A stretch of DNA of 26,782 nucleotides from Candidatus Aerophobetes bacterium Ae_b3b. Lineage in GTDB: Bacteria > Aerophobota > Aerophobia > Aerophobales > AE-B3A. The notes beneath the pieces are model-generated. The model worked only from the letters and a program-made list of their open reading frames with translations, ran no database searches and was not told where the DNA came from. Shown here in pieces: positions 1 through 5,977 of this stretch (its first letter is position 1; every line of letters starts with the position of its first letter). Both the position numbers and the translations under genes were made by a program. Where the stretch lies: the NCBI GenBank assembly GCA_005223085.1, contig NJBP01000028.1, positions 1 through 26,782 of the forward strand. Direction: 5' to 3'.

Positions 1-71
1 ATAACTGTGGGTATGTGGTGAGATTTGCCAGTCCGTATCAGGTTTCCCACCGCGGAGTTAGCAATTAATAG
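1..71 (-). pseudogene. C-terminal continuation of pilT beyond the in-frame TAG (runs off the window)
   Basis: Reading on from the TAG at 72-74 in the same frame gives an uninterrupted 23 codons to the window edge. They include IANSAVGNLIRTGKSHH, which matches the conserved PilT C-terminal region around the AIRNLIRE motif. There is no frameshift, only a stop codon where the family has Glu, followed by CTA (Leu) where the family usually has Ile. This is either the remnant of a recently inactivated gene or a site of readthrough. TAG is used as an ordinary stop at the end of ndk in this window. Confidence 0.8.
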
Positions 72-917
72 CTACACCGCAGGTACTCTTCCTTCGCCAC
101 TTTTTTGGGGAAGAAGAATCTGGGCAATTACCGCCTGTAGAGTATTGGCTAGCTGAGTCCTTATCTGGGGTTGTTGGTGAGAGGGGAAAACATCGATGCA
201 CCTGTCCACCGCCCCCGGGGCATCGGGTGTATGCAGGGTGGCCAGGACCAAATGTCCGGTCTCAGCCGCAGTAATAGCGGTAGCAATGGTTTCTAGATCC
301 CTCATTTCTCCGATCAAAATGACATCGGGGTCCTGACGAAGGCAGCGCTTCAAAGACTCAGCGAAGGAGAAAGTATCTGAGCCCACCTCCCTTTGCTCTA
401 CCACACTCTTTTTATGAGAGTGCAGATATTCAATGGGGTCCTCCAGGGTGATAACATGGGCGGGTCTCTGTTCATTTATTATTCCTATCATGGCAGCCAG
501 GGTGGTTGATTTGCCACAGCCAGCCGGGCCAGTTACCAGGATGAGCCCTCTCTTCTTAAGAGCTAAGTCGGCCAGAATGGAAGGGAGATTGAGCTCGGAA
601 AGGGAGGGAATATGGTCAGGGAGACGTCTAATGGCCACTGCTGTCGATCCTCGTTGGATATGGACATTGGTCCGGAAACGTCCCACTCCACTTACTCCGA
701 AAGAAAAGTCAAGCTCATGACTCTTTTCAAACTGGGCTATTTTCTCAGCACCCATAACAGAATAAATGAGGGATTTTACCTCCTCAGAGGTAACAGATTT
801 CTCCTCCAATGCCTTTAACTCTCCATCAATACGAACAACAGGAGATATTCCGGCTACAAGGTGCAGGTCCGACGCATCTTTTGCCATCATTTCCTTTAGC
901 AAAGAAAGCAGATTCAT
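72..917 (-). CDS. pilT: PilT-like type IV pilus retraction ATPase, truncated by an in-frame TAG
   Basis: This is a secretion-family hexameric ATPase that would power pilus retraction at the inner membrane. The N-terminal PilT signature (KDASDLHL, residues 13-20) is followed by Walker A GPAGCGKST (130-138), the Asp-box region (about 155-180), Walker B with IGEMRD (202-207) and the His box [10 protein letters not shown] (221-230). The start is supported by AAGGA about 8 bases upstream. The product is 281 aa, while PilT is usually about 340-370 aa. The stop is a TAG at 72-74 at a position where PilT proteins normally have Glu. The same frame stays open beyond it to the window edge and still reads as PilT. 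The truncation removes the C-terminal motif known in the family as AIRNLIRE, which is needed for retraction, so the product is probably not a working retraction motor. A small HTH gene lies upstream on the same strand. Confidence 0.88.
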   Translation of the reverse strand: MNLLSLLKEMMAKDASDLHLVAGISPVVRIDGELKALEEKSVTSEEVKSLIYSVMGAEKIAQFEKSHELDFSFGVSGVGRFRTNVHIQRGSTAVAIRRLPDHIPSLSELNLPSILADLALKKRGLILVTGPAGCGKSTTLAAMIGIINEQRPAHVITLEDPIEYLHSHKKSVVEQREVGSDTFSFAESLKRCLRQDPDVILIGEMRDLETIATAITAAETGHLVLATLHTPDAPGAVDRCIDVFPSHQQPQIRTQLANTLQAVIAQILLPQKSGEGRVPAV

Positions 918-1145
918 AATTTGTTCCTTTTCAGTCTATTTCGAGAATACCTCTGCATCGTTTTCTCTAATCTTGGCCAGTTTTTCGCCTAAAGTAACAC
1001 CTAACAGAGAGCAAAAAATATGCCAAAAATTTAGCCACCTTCTTTTCTCCGCTTTGTCGAGTAGGTATCTATCTTTACCATCACAATATACTGCTTTACA
1101 TTTAAATCTCCTTGCACCTAAGTGCATCAACTTGCCCCAAATATG
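918..1145 (-). other. Long 5' leader of pilT with a doubtful 64-codon ORF
   Basis: About 228 bases separate the predicted start of transcription (near 1145) from the pilT ATG. A reading frame from 1130 (TTG) or 1127 (ATG) to 936 would give a basic peptide of about 64 aa with no recognisable domain and only a weak GGGG upstream. A small hairpin of TGCAC and GTGCA arms lies near 1115-1128. I see no known riboswitch class. The ORF may be chance. Confidence 0.25.
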
Positions 1146-1151
1146 TTCACA

Positions 1152-1179
1152 TTTATAGGATAAGTAATTATTTTGTCAA
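1152..1179 (-). promoter_or_regulatory. Promoter for pilT
   Basis: On the minus strand TTGACA (1179-1174) and TATAAA (1157-1152) are 16 bp apart. AGGATAAGTAA (1157-1167, plus strand) starts exactly at the -10 box. AGGATAAATAA (1190-1200) lies 33 bp further upstream. The same arrangement occurs at the two other promoters of this region, which suggests shared control. Confidence 0.65.
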
Positions 1180-1203
1180 GGGGAAATTAAGGATAAATAA
1201 TTC

Positions 1204-1527
1204 TCATGCTTGAATTTCTTTGCCTTTCGATCCTCGCTTGTTTCCTCTTAAGAATTCAAACTCTATCTCTGGCCCTGACGATGAAATGTCTAGCTTAACC
1301 AGACGAAGGTTTTCCAGATCATGGGCTGCTTTTTCTAATTGGTCCCGGGGAAAATTATTTCCCAGGCATCCCTCGAGAGCTTTTGAACTAAGCCTTCCGG
1401 TTCCCTTTACCTTATCGGCAAAGATTATGAGAAGCAGGTATAATCTAATCTCCTCCGAAGATAGCCTTTTCCATAAATTTTCCTGGGTTAGCTTTTTTAG
1501 TAGCTCACGTTTATTTATCTTCATCAT
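1204..1527 (-). CDS. Small HTH/winged-helix-like protein, probably translated from a leaderless mRNA
   Basis: A 107-aa, lysine-rich protein of no family I can name with confidence. Residues 24-75 (SSEEIRLYLLLIIFADKVKG, then SSKALEGCLG and DQLEKAAHDLENLRLVKL) have the pattern of a winged-helix DNA-binding domain, a helix pair followed by a recognition helix and a wing. The C-terminus is short and charged. It begins MM; both ATGs (1527 and 1524) lie at the predicted transcription start, 6-9 bases after the -10 box, and no Shine-Dalgarno precedes them. It is divergent from the XRE gene at 1711 and lies upstream of pilT, from which it is separated by a second promoter. It may be a regulator that controls itself, because repeat half-sites overlap its promoter and first codons. 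Confidence 0.65.
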   Translation of the reverse strand: MMKINKRELLKKLTQENLWKRLSSEEIRLYLLLIIFADKVKGTGRLSSKALEGCLGNNFPRDQLEKAAHDLENLRLVKLDISSSGPEIEFEFLRGNKRGSKGKEIQA

Positions 1528-1581
1528 ATAACATTTTAAGATAAATAATTATGATTGTCAAGCACAAAGCAAGATAAATAA
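1511..1581. promoter_or_regulatory. Operator-like cluster of three identical 11-bp half-sites
   Basis: The 11-mer AAGATAAATAA occurs exactly at 1538-1548 and 1571-1581, and inverted (TTATTTATCTT) at 1511-1521. The two direct copies are 33 bp apart and flank the -35 box. The inner copy begins on the first base (minus strand) of the -10 box. The inverted copy lies inside the first codons of the small HTH gene. A dimeric repressor covering this promoter is the simplest reading. The two regulators encoded on either side are candidates. Confidence 0.6.
1533..1561 (-). promoter_or_regulatory. Promoter of the 107-aa HTH gene
   Basis: On the minus strand TTGACA (1561-1556) and TAAAAT (1538-1533) have a 17-bp spacer. 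Transcription would start at about 1526-1527, on the start codon, which predicts a leaderless or near-leaderless message. Confidence 0.75.
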
Positions 1582-1656
1582 GCTTTCTAAGGCAGCAATC
1601 TCGCCGATCACCTGCCGAGTGCGACTTTGCCAATTTTTTAATTCGAGGGCGTGGGG

Positions 1657-1684
1657 TTGACAAAGAAAAAAATTGGTCTAGTAT
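1657..1684 (+). promoter_or_regulatory. Promoter of the XRE gene
   Basis: TTGACA at 1657-1662 is followed after 16 bp by TAGTAT (1679-1684), or after 19 bp by TATAAA (1682-1687). Either gives a short leader containing GGGAG before the ATG at 1711. Confidence 0.5.
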
Positions 1685-1710
1685 AAATCCAAAAAATGGG
1701 AGATTGACAA

Positions 1711-2139
1711 ATGACACTTGGTCAAAGAATGAGAAAGATCAGAAAAAGATTGGGCTTAACTCAAAAGGAATTTGCCCAACTTGTACCTGGTAAGATTGAT
1801 TATACCTATATTGGAAAGATAGAAAGAGGGCACCAGTATCCCTCTCTTAAGATGCTAGAAAGAATAGGGAGGGCCTTTTCTATCCCTCTTAGTTATTTCT
1901 TTGAGGATGACAGTTTGCTAAAGTCTTTGGATCTTCTACCCAGTGAGCTAAAGGATCTACTCAAAGACAAAAAAAGGCAGGATTGCCTAAGGATGAGTCG
2001 AGACCTAAAGCCACAAGATCTGGACTTGCTTATGCAGATAATGAATATCCTCATCCAGAAAAAACCTCTGGAGGGTTTACAGCTGGCAGAGGCTGAGCTT
2101 GATTGTCCGACTACGGAGGAGAAAAAGAAAAAGGATTGA
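1711..2139 (+). CDS. XRE-family (Cro/CI-type) transcriptional regulator
   Basis: A 142-aa protein with an N-terminal helix-turn-helix of the XRE family (residues 4-62: LGQRMRKIRKRLGLTQKEF, then YTYIGKIERGHQYPS and the LERIGRAFSIPLSYFF helix pair). The C-terminal half is charged and probably helical, and the end is a lysine-rich tail (EEKKKKD). GGGAG lies 8 bases before the ATG. It is transcribed divergently from the small HTH gene, with the half-site cluster in the shared intergenic region, so regulation of that promoter, and perhaps of the related ones at 1152, 4156 and 19606, is a reasonable inference. It has no effector domain. Its 3' end converges on the chimeric ORF that ends at 2141. 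Confidence 0.85.
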   Translation: MTLGQRMRKIRKRLGLTQKEFAQLVPGKIDYTYIGKIERGHQYPSLKMLERIGRAFSIPLSYFFEDDSLLKSLDLLPSELKDLLKDKKRQDCLRMSRDLKPQDLDLLMQIMNILIQKKPLEGLQLAEAELDCPTTEEKKKKD

Positions 2140-2140
2140 A

Positions 2141-2698
2141 TTAGTAAGATTGAGGCCAATCTTTGTTCCTCACCGAAGGTTTTACCTGGGTTTGATTAAT
2201 CCCGGCTAAAATGATCCTATCCACCGCCCCCGGGGCATCGGGTGTATGCAGGGTAGCCAGGACTAAATGTCCGGTCTCGGCCGCGGTGATAGCGGTAGCA
2301 ATGGTTTCTAGATCCCTCATTTCTCCAATCAAAATGACATCAGGATCCTGACGAAGGCAGCGCTTCAAAGATTCAGCGAAGGAGAAAGTATCTGATCCCA
2401 CCTCCCTTTGCTCTACCACACTCTTCTTATGTGGCCTTAATTTTTGAAGTGATTGGCGTGGGATGGTTTTTTTAGAGGAGGAAGGGACTGGCTTTGTACT
2501 TAGAGTGGACCTCTTCACGCTGGCAAGATATCTTAACCAGCTTAGGTTCCTGAGGAAGAACAAGGTTGATTCGAGATTCAGGGAAGCATCGGTATCATCG
2601 TTTTTGACTGTGGCCTTTTCCGTGGCTCTCCATGCAACTCCAAAACCCACCCGGATTAGAGCCAGCCCCACCAATATAAAAGTTGTCTCTTTTTTCAT
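2141..2698 (-). CDS. Chimeric ORF: membrane-anchored N-terminus plus captured PilT ATPase fragment
   Basis: The first 23 residues form a membrane anchor or signal segment ([17 protein letters not shown]). A polar, Ser/Pro/Lys-rich stretch to about residue 89 follows, a shape typical of bitopic inner-membrane pilus or secretion assembly proteins such as PilP or GspC (inference). Next comes a 72-residue block identical to residues 168-239 of the PilT at 72-917. It holds the Asp-box region, Walker B (IGEMRD) and His box, but has no Walker A, so it cannot be an ATPase by itself. A 24-residue tail of unknown origin ends the ORF. The ATG lies one base after the P1 stem of a c-di-GMP-I riboswitch, and no free Shine-Dalgarno is visible. 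It is probably a disrupted pilus gene into which a pilT segment was copied in frame. An assembly artefact is also possible. Confidence 0.55.
   Translation of the reverse strand: MKKETTFILVGLALIRVGFGVAWRATEKATVKNDDTDASLNLESTLFFLRNLSWLRYLASVKRSTLSTKPVPSSSKKTIPRQSLQKLRPHKKSVVEQREVGSDTFSFAESLKRCLRQDPDVILIGEMRDLETIATAITAAETGHLVLATLHTPDAPGAVDRIILAGINQTQVKPSVRNKDWPQSY
2220..2430 (-). repeat. Second copy of the central pilT cassette (partner of 205-415)
   Basis: The 211 bp here align without gaps to 205-415. I count 11 base differences (about 95% identity), and all are synonymous, so the encoded peptides are identical. Outside these limits the two loci do not match. This is a partial duplication or gene-conversion tract from a pilT gene that stayed under protein-level selection. 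Confidence 0.9.
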
Positions 2699-2699
2699 T

Positions 2700-2780
2700 G
2701 GTCTTTCGACGGCTCAGCCGACCTTTCGGTCCTGTAGCTTTGTGCCCCACCTTTTCAGGTAGTTTACCTTTTTCGAGACC
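2700..2780 (-). ncRNA. c-di-GMP-I (GEMM-I) riboswitch, second of a tandem pair
   Basis: Minus-strand RNA with the class-I layout: a GGUAAAC entry segment, a P2 stem CUACCU/AGGUGG closed by a GAAA tetraloop, then GGGGCACAAAG, CUACAGG, and a P3 stem GACC/GGUC with a GAAA loop, followed by GGCUGAGCCG. P1 is GGUCU (2780-2776) paired with AGACC (2704-2700) plus CGA with UCG. The P1 3' strand ends one base before the ATG at 2698, so ligand-stabilised P1 would bury the ribosome binding region. That suggests translational OFF control. The guanine at the specificity position equivalent to G20 of the Vibrio Vc2 aptamer appears kept, which favours c-di-GMP over cGAMP. Confidence 0.8.
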
Positions 2781-2844
2781 GGCCTCCGCCTCCTTGAAGC
2801 TAAGGCGATGGAGAGCTGGATCTAAACCAGATGAGACGTTTCAT

Positions 2845-2880
2845 TAAAAAAACCCATTTTTTCATGCGAAAAAATGGGTT
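2845..2880 (-). terminator. Intrinsic terminator between the two riboswitches
   Basis: A perfect 13-bp stem (AACCCATTTTTTC with GAAAAAATGGGTT, loop of 4) is followed on the minus strand by a run of seven U. It sits directly after the first aptamer and before the second. The flanking words GAGAC and GTCTC could extend or compete with the stem. I could not identify a clear antiterminator. Confidence 0.85.
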
Positions 2881-2896
2881 GTCTCTTTTAGACGCT

Positions 2897-2980
2897 GAAT
2901 AACTTCGGTAGCCCAGCCACCGCCTAGCGGTCTGTAACTTTGCGTCCCACTCTTCCGAATGGTTTGCCTTTTTCGGCTAT
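2897..2980 (-). ncRNA. c-di-GMP-I (GEMM-I) riboswitch, first of a tandem pair
   Basis: A near-textbook class-I aptamer on the minus strand: GGCAAACC, P2 stem CCAUUC/GAGUGG with a GGAA (GNRA) tetraloop, the conserved GUGGGACGCAAAG, then UACAG, a P3 stem ACCGC/GCGGU, and GGCUGGGCUACCGAAG. The G at the Vc2 G20 position is kept. It lies about 40 nt downstream of a strong promoter and just before an intrinsic terminator, so it probably controls transcription termination. The sign of the switch cannot be decided by eye. Confidence 0.92.
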
Positions 2981-3018
2981 CTTCTAGTTACATAAAAGAT
3001 CGTCTTCTATTACAATAT

Positions 3019-3046
3019 ATTATAATAAAAAAATATCAACTGTCAA
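3019..3046 (-). promoter_or_regulatory. Promoter of the tandem-riboswitch transcript
   Basis: On the minus strand TTGACA (3046-3041) and TATAAT (3024-3019) are both perfect consensus with a 16-bp spacer. Transcription would begin near 3012 and run into the first aptamer. Confidence 0.8.
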
Positions 3047-3055
3047 GTCCCCCTA

Positions 3056-3112
3056 CCTAAAAGGCCGGTTGTACCTGTATTTCAGCGTCCCACCCGCCGA
3101 GGCGGCGGTGCG
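3056..3112 (-). other. GC-rich hairpin with riboswitch-like words
   Basis: On the minus strand an 8-bp stem (CACC-GCCG paired with CGGC-GGTG) is followed by GGACGC and AATACAGG. This resembles the GTGGGACGC and TACAG words of the two GEMM-I aptamers, but the GNRA loop and the AAACC segment are missing. It lies upstream of the promoter at 3019-3046, so it is outside that transcript. It could be a degenerate third aptamer or an unrelated dispersed repeat. Confidence 0.3.
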
Positions 3113-3155
3113 ATTGATAATATTACTATGCATTGGCATTTTGAAAGGTAAATAC

Positions 3156-3182
3156 TTGATGGTTTTTAATATTTGTTATACT
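3156..3182 (+). promoter_or_regulatory. Possible promoter of the 112-aa ORF
   Basis: TTGATG (3156-3161) and TATACT (3177-3182) are separated by 15 bp, about 30 bp before a strong ribosome binding site (GGGGGA) at the ORF starting at 3213. The spacer is short, so this is tentative. Confidence 0.4.
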
Positions 3183-3212
3183 CACAGATAATTAAGTAAA
3201 GGGGGAAGAGAA

Positions 3213-3551
3213 ATGAAAACTAAATGTGGCAAGATTATGATCCACAAGACAAAAAAGCAGCTTCCAGCCGGAGCTAAATCAAGGCTGTCTCAAAAACTTT
3301 TAGGCTACAAGGATAAATCTAACTACGGAAAGTACACCTACAAAAGAGGAGAGCTTTTAGATAGCATCCCTCATATATCTCCTCTAAGGGCTGTTGTTAT
3401 CGTAACTCGAGTCTCTTTATGGCCTTTTTATTATTCTCACGACTTTGCCAAGAATTTTAGGTCTATTCTTGATTTTCCAGAATATCGGCCGGTATTTAGG
3501 ATTATCCGAAGTGAGAACAATCTGATTGACCCTGAAATGAATTCTTTTTAA
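3213..3551 (+). CDS. Small conserved-looking protein with a probably replaced C-terminus
   Basis: A 112-aa basic protein. GGGGGAAGAG lies directly before the ATG, a good ribosome binding site. Residues 10-67 (including GYKDKSNYGKYTYKRG, DSIPHISPLRAVVIV) look like a genuine folded domain and resemble small hypothetical proteins of prokaryotes that I cannot name. After about residue 68 the frame runs antisense through the last 135 bases of the S24 regulator gene, and the sequence there (LWPFYYSHDF onward) looks like a shadow of that gene. I infer that the original 3' end was lost and the frame now reads into its convergent neighbour. Function unknown. Confidence 0.5.
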   Translation: MKTKCGKIMIHKTKKQLPAGAKSRLSQKLLGYKDKSNYGKYTYKRGELLDSIPHISPLRAVVIVTRVSLWPFYYSHDFAKNFRSILDFPEYRPVFRIIRSENNLIDPEMNSF

Positions 3552-4106
3552 AATCTGTTTACCCTCCTGGTCAACAGCTACTACCTCACCGGTTTTGGCC
3601 TTAGTGTTTGGCGAAACAATAACCCGATCTCCTGGGGATATTTTAGGCTCCATAGAATCTCCATCTACATTCCAGCTGTAGGCCAGAGGATCATTAATTT
3701 CCGGGGGACAGTATTCGCAGTCCTCGACCCAGTTTGCAGGGTATTCCCTACCTGTAAATCCAATTAGTTTATCCGCAGAAATATGACCTAAGACAGGAAC
3801 AAAACGGCATTCATCTGATTTAGGGGGTCTTATTCCAAAACGCTGCTTTTGTTTGTCAAGCCGTCCCTGTTCATATTTAATTCGCTTTATCTCAAGTAAT
3901 TTTATGAGTCTCTTTCTCCTTTCCGCATCAAAATCAAGAACATCAGCGACTTTCTCAATAGCATAGATGGTTGGTGGGTGCTCTCTGTCGTTCTCGATCA
4001 TGTTGTAATAAGGCTGCGATATATTGGCCTTTTCTGCTACTTGCTGTTGGGTCAGCTTTTTCTTAAGACGAACAGTTTTGACAACTTCCCCTATCGTCTT
4101 TTCCAT
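3417..4106 (-). CDS. XRE/S24 (CI- or LexA-like) repressor
   Basis: A 229-aa protein with an N-terminal XRE helix-turn-helix (residues 6-62; TQQQVAEKANISQPYYNMIE) and a C-terminal S24 peptidase-type domain (about 102-226). The nucleophile is Ser151 in VDGDSMEP and the general-base Lys is Lys187 in QILKRI, spacing typical of LexA and CI. The usual Ala-Gly cleavage pair is Ala-Asp here (VLGHISADKL, 111-112). Cleavage may therefore be lost or altered, and the domain may act mainly in dimerisation. Cysteines at 100, 130 and 133 are unusual. It is driven by a perfect consensus promoter whose half-site layout matches the promoters at 1152 and 1533, pointing to autoregulation or shared control. The 3' end overlaps the opposite-strand ORF at 3213-3551. 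Confidence 0.85.
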   Translation of the reverse strand: MEKTIGEVVKTVRLKKKLTQQQVAEKANISQPYYNMIENDREHPPTIYAIEKVADVLDFDAERRKRLIKLLEIKRIKYEQGRLDKQKQRFGIRPPKSDECRFVPVLGHISADKLIGFTGREYPANWVEDCEYCPPEINDPLAYSWNVDGDSMEPKISPGDRVIVSPNTKAKTGEVVAVDQEGKQILKRIHFRVNQIVLTSDNPKYRPIFWKIKNRPKILGKVVRIIKRP

Positions 4107-4155
4107 GTTATCCTCTGTTTGTCAGCAACTTAGGTTTATTTATCGTCGTCTTTTT

Positions 4156-4184
4156 ATTATAAGATAAAGAATTATGACTGTCAA
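4156..4184 (-). promoter_or_regulatory. Promoter of the S24 repressor gene
   Basis: On the minus strand a perfect TTGACA (4184-4179) and TATAAT (4161-4156) have a 17-bp spacer nearly identical to that at 1533-1561. AAGATAAAGAA (4161-4171) starts on the -10 box, AGGCTAAATAA (4194-4204) lies 33 bp upstream, and an inverted TTATTTATCGT (4136-4146) lies downstream. This is the same three-part layout as at 1511-1581. Confidence 0.8.
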
Positions 4185-4281
4185 GCTAAGTACAGGCTAA
4201 ATAATATTCATATCCTCATAATTCTGCCAATGATAGACCGGGCCGAAGTTACTCACTATTTGAAAAAAAGAGATCTTTAAT

Positions 4282-4315
4282 AAAAAAGAGGCAGAAGATT
4301 GCTCTTCTGCCTCTT
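4282..4315 (-). terminator. Terminator after groEL
   Basis: A perfect 13-bp stem (AAGAGGCAGAAGA, 4286-4298, with its complement at 4303-4315) has a 4-base loop and a U-tract on the minus strand (4287-4282). It lies about 20 bp after the groEL stop. Confidence 0.92.
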
Positions 4316-4337
4316 AAAATTCTACTCCAGTTTCAGC

Positions 4338-5960
4338 TTAGTACTGAGGTGGTGGATAGGGTGGCGCTCCTCCTTTTTCCTTTTCTTCGGGAATGTCGGT
4401 AACCACAGCATCAGTGGTCAAAATCAAAGAGGCAATACTTGAGGCATTCTCAATGGTTGTTCTTACCACCTTGGCTGGATCTATAACCCCTGCCGCCACC
4501 AGATCCTCATACTTTAAGGTCTCGGCATTGAATCCCCAGTTACCCTCTTTACTCATTACTTTTTCTGCCACTACTCCACCCTCTACACCAGTATTTTCTG
4601 CTATCTTTCTCAAGGGTTCTTTAAGTGAATCTCTGACTATGTTTATTCCGATTTGCTCATCGTGATTCTGACCCTTAAGCTTGTCCACAGCCGCATAAGT
4701 CCTGACCAGGGCTACCCCACCTCCAGCAACTATTCCTTCTTCCACAGCAGCCCTGGTGGCCGCAACCGCATCCTCGATTCTGGCCTTGTTGGTTTTCATT
4801 TCTGCTTCTGTTGCTGCTCCTACATTAATTACGGCCACTCCACCGGCTATCTTGGCCAGCCTTTCTTCTAGCTTCTCCCGGTCATAATCAGAATCGGTCT
4901 CCTCCTTCTGAAGTTTTATCTGGGCGATTCTTGCCTCGATTTCTTTGGGATCACCCTGACCTTCAATAATGGTGGTATTCTCATTATCTATTTTTATTCT
5001 CTTTGCTTTTCCCAATCGAGAGATATCCACATTCTCCAGTTTCATCCCCCGTTCCTCAGCTATGACCATTCCTCCGGTGAGGGTAGCGATATCCTCTAAC
5101 ATAGCCTTCCTTCTATCTCCGAAACCAGGAGCTTTAACTGCGGCACACTTCAAGGTTCCCCTTATCTTGTTCACTACCAGAGTAGCCAGTGCTTCGCCTT
5201 CCACATCTTCAGCAATCAGAAGGAAGGAGTTACCAGTGTTGGCTACCTTCTCCAGAAGAGGAAGAAGATCTTTCATGTTGCTTATCTTCTTATCGTGCAA
5301 AAGAATATGTACATCCTCCAGGCTAACCTCCATCTTATCCGGATTGGTAATGAAATAGGGAGATAGATATCCCCGATCAAACTGCATTCCTTCTACCATC
5401 TCCAGGGTGGTCTCGGCAGTTTTTCCCTCTTCTATAGTAATGACCCCATTCTCCCCAACCTTTTCCATAGCATCAGCAATTAAGTCCCCCACGGCTGGAT
5501 CATTAGAGGCGGCCACGGTGGCTACTTGCCCAATGGACTTTTTGTCCTTGACCATCTTACTGGTCTTTTTTATCTCATCCACTACTACCTTAACCGCTTT
5601 CTCCATTCCTTTTCTCAGATGAGTAGGATTGACCCCCGCCATTACATGCTTTAACCCCTCACGGATAAGAACCTGGGTCAGAAGAGTGGCAGTGGTGGTT
5701 CCATCTCCAGCCACATCTTTGGTCTTCTCCGCTACTTCTTTCACCAGTTGGGCTCCCACATTTTCATAAGGGTCCTTTAGCTCAATATCTTTGGCCACTG
5801 TAACCCCGTCATCCGTAACAGTGGGAGAGCCAAAGCTCTTAGCCAGGGCTACGTTCTGCCCTTTCGGGCCCAAGGTTATGGTTACAGCGTCGGCTAATTG
5901 ATCTACACCTTTTACTAAAGCCTGTCTAGCTTCGGATCTAAACAGAAGTTGTTTTGGCAT
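4338..5960 (-). CDS. groEL: 60-kDa chaperonin GroEL
   Basis: The 540-aa subunit of the tetradecameric chaperonin that folds proteins in the cytoplasm with ATP. Visible family landmarks are [12 protein letters not shown] near residue 28, the ATP-site [11 protein letters not shown] and AGDGTTTAT segments, the apical [23 protein letters not shown], and GGGVALVR in the C-terminal equatorial part. Length is normal. The tail is unusual: it ends [11 protein letters not shown] instead of the common Gly-Gly-Met repeats. GAGGAGG stands upstream of the ATG, 17 bp after groES, and the pair forms one operon with its own promoter and terminator. I see no CIRCE (TTAGCACTC) element, so HrcA control is not evident. 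Confidence 0.98.
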   Translation of the reverse strand: MPKQLLFRSEARQALVKGVDQLADAVTITLGPKGQNVALAKSFGSPTVTDDGVTVAKDIELKDPYENVGAQLVKEVAEKTKDVAGDGTTTATLLTQVLIREGLKHVMAGVNPTHLRKGMEKAVKVVVDEIKKTSKMVKDKKSIGQVATVAASNDPAVGDLIADAMEKVGENGVITIEEGKTAETTLEMVEGMQFDRGYLSPYFITNPDKMEVSLEDVHILLHDKKISNMKDLLPLLEKVANTGNSFLLIAEDVEGEALATLVVNKIRGTLKCAAVKAPGFGDRRKAMLEDIATLTGGMVIAEERGMKLENVDISRLGKAKRIKIDNENTTIIEGQGDPKEIEARIAQIKLQKEETDSDYDREKLEERLAKIAGGVAVINVGAATEAEMKTNKARIEDAVAATRAAVEEGIVAGGGVALVRTYAAVDKLKGQNHDEQIGINIVRDSLKEPLRKIAENTGVEGGVVAEKVMSKEGNWGFNAETLKYEDLVAAGVIDPAKVVRTTIENASSIASLILTTDAVVTDIPEEKEKGGAPPYPPPQY

Positions 5961-5977
5961 TTAACCCTCCTCTTATA

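Noticed and set aside
936-1130. 64-aa minus-strand ORF before pilT
   Set aside because: No clear ribosome site or domain. Kept only as a note in the leader entry.
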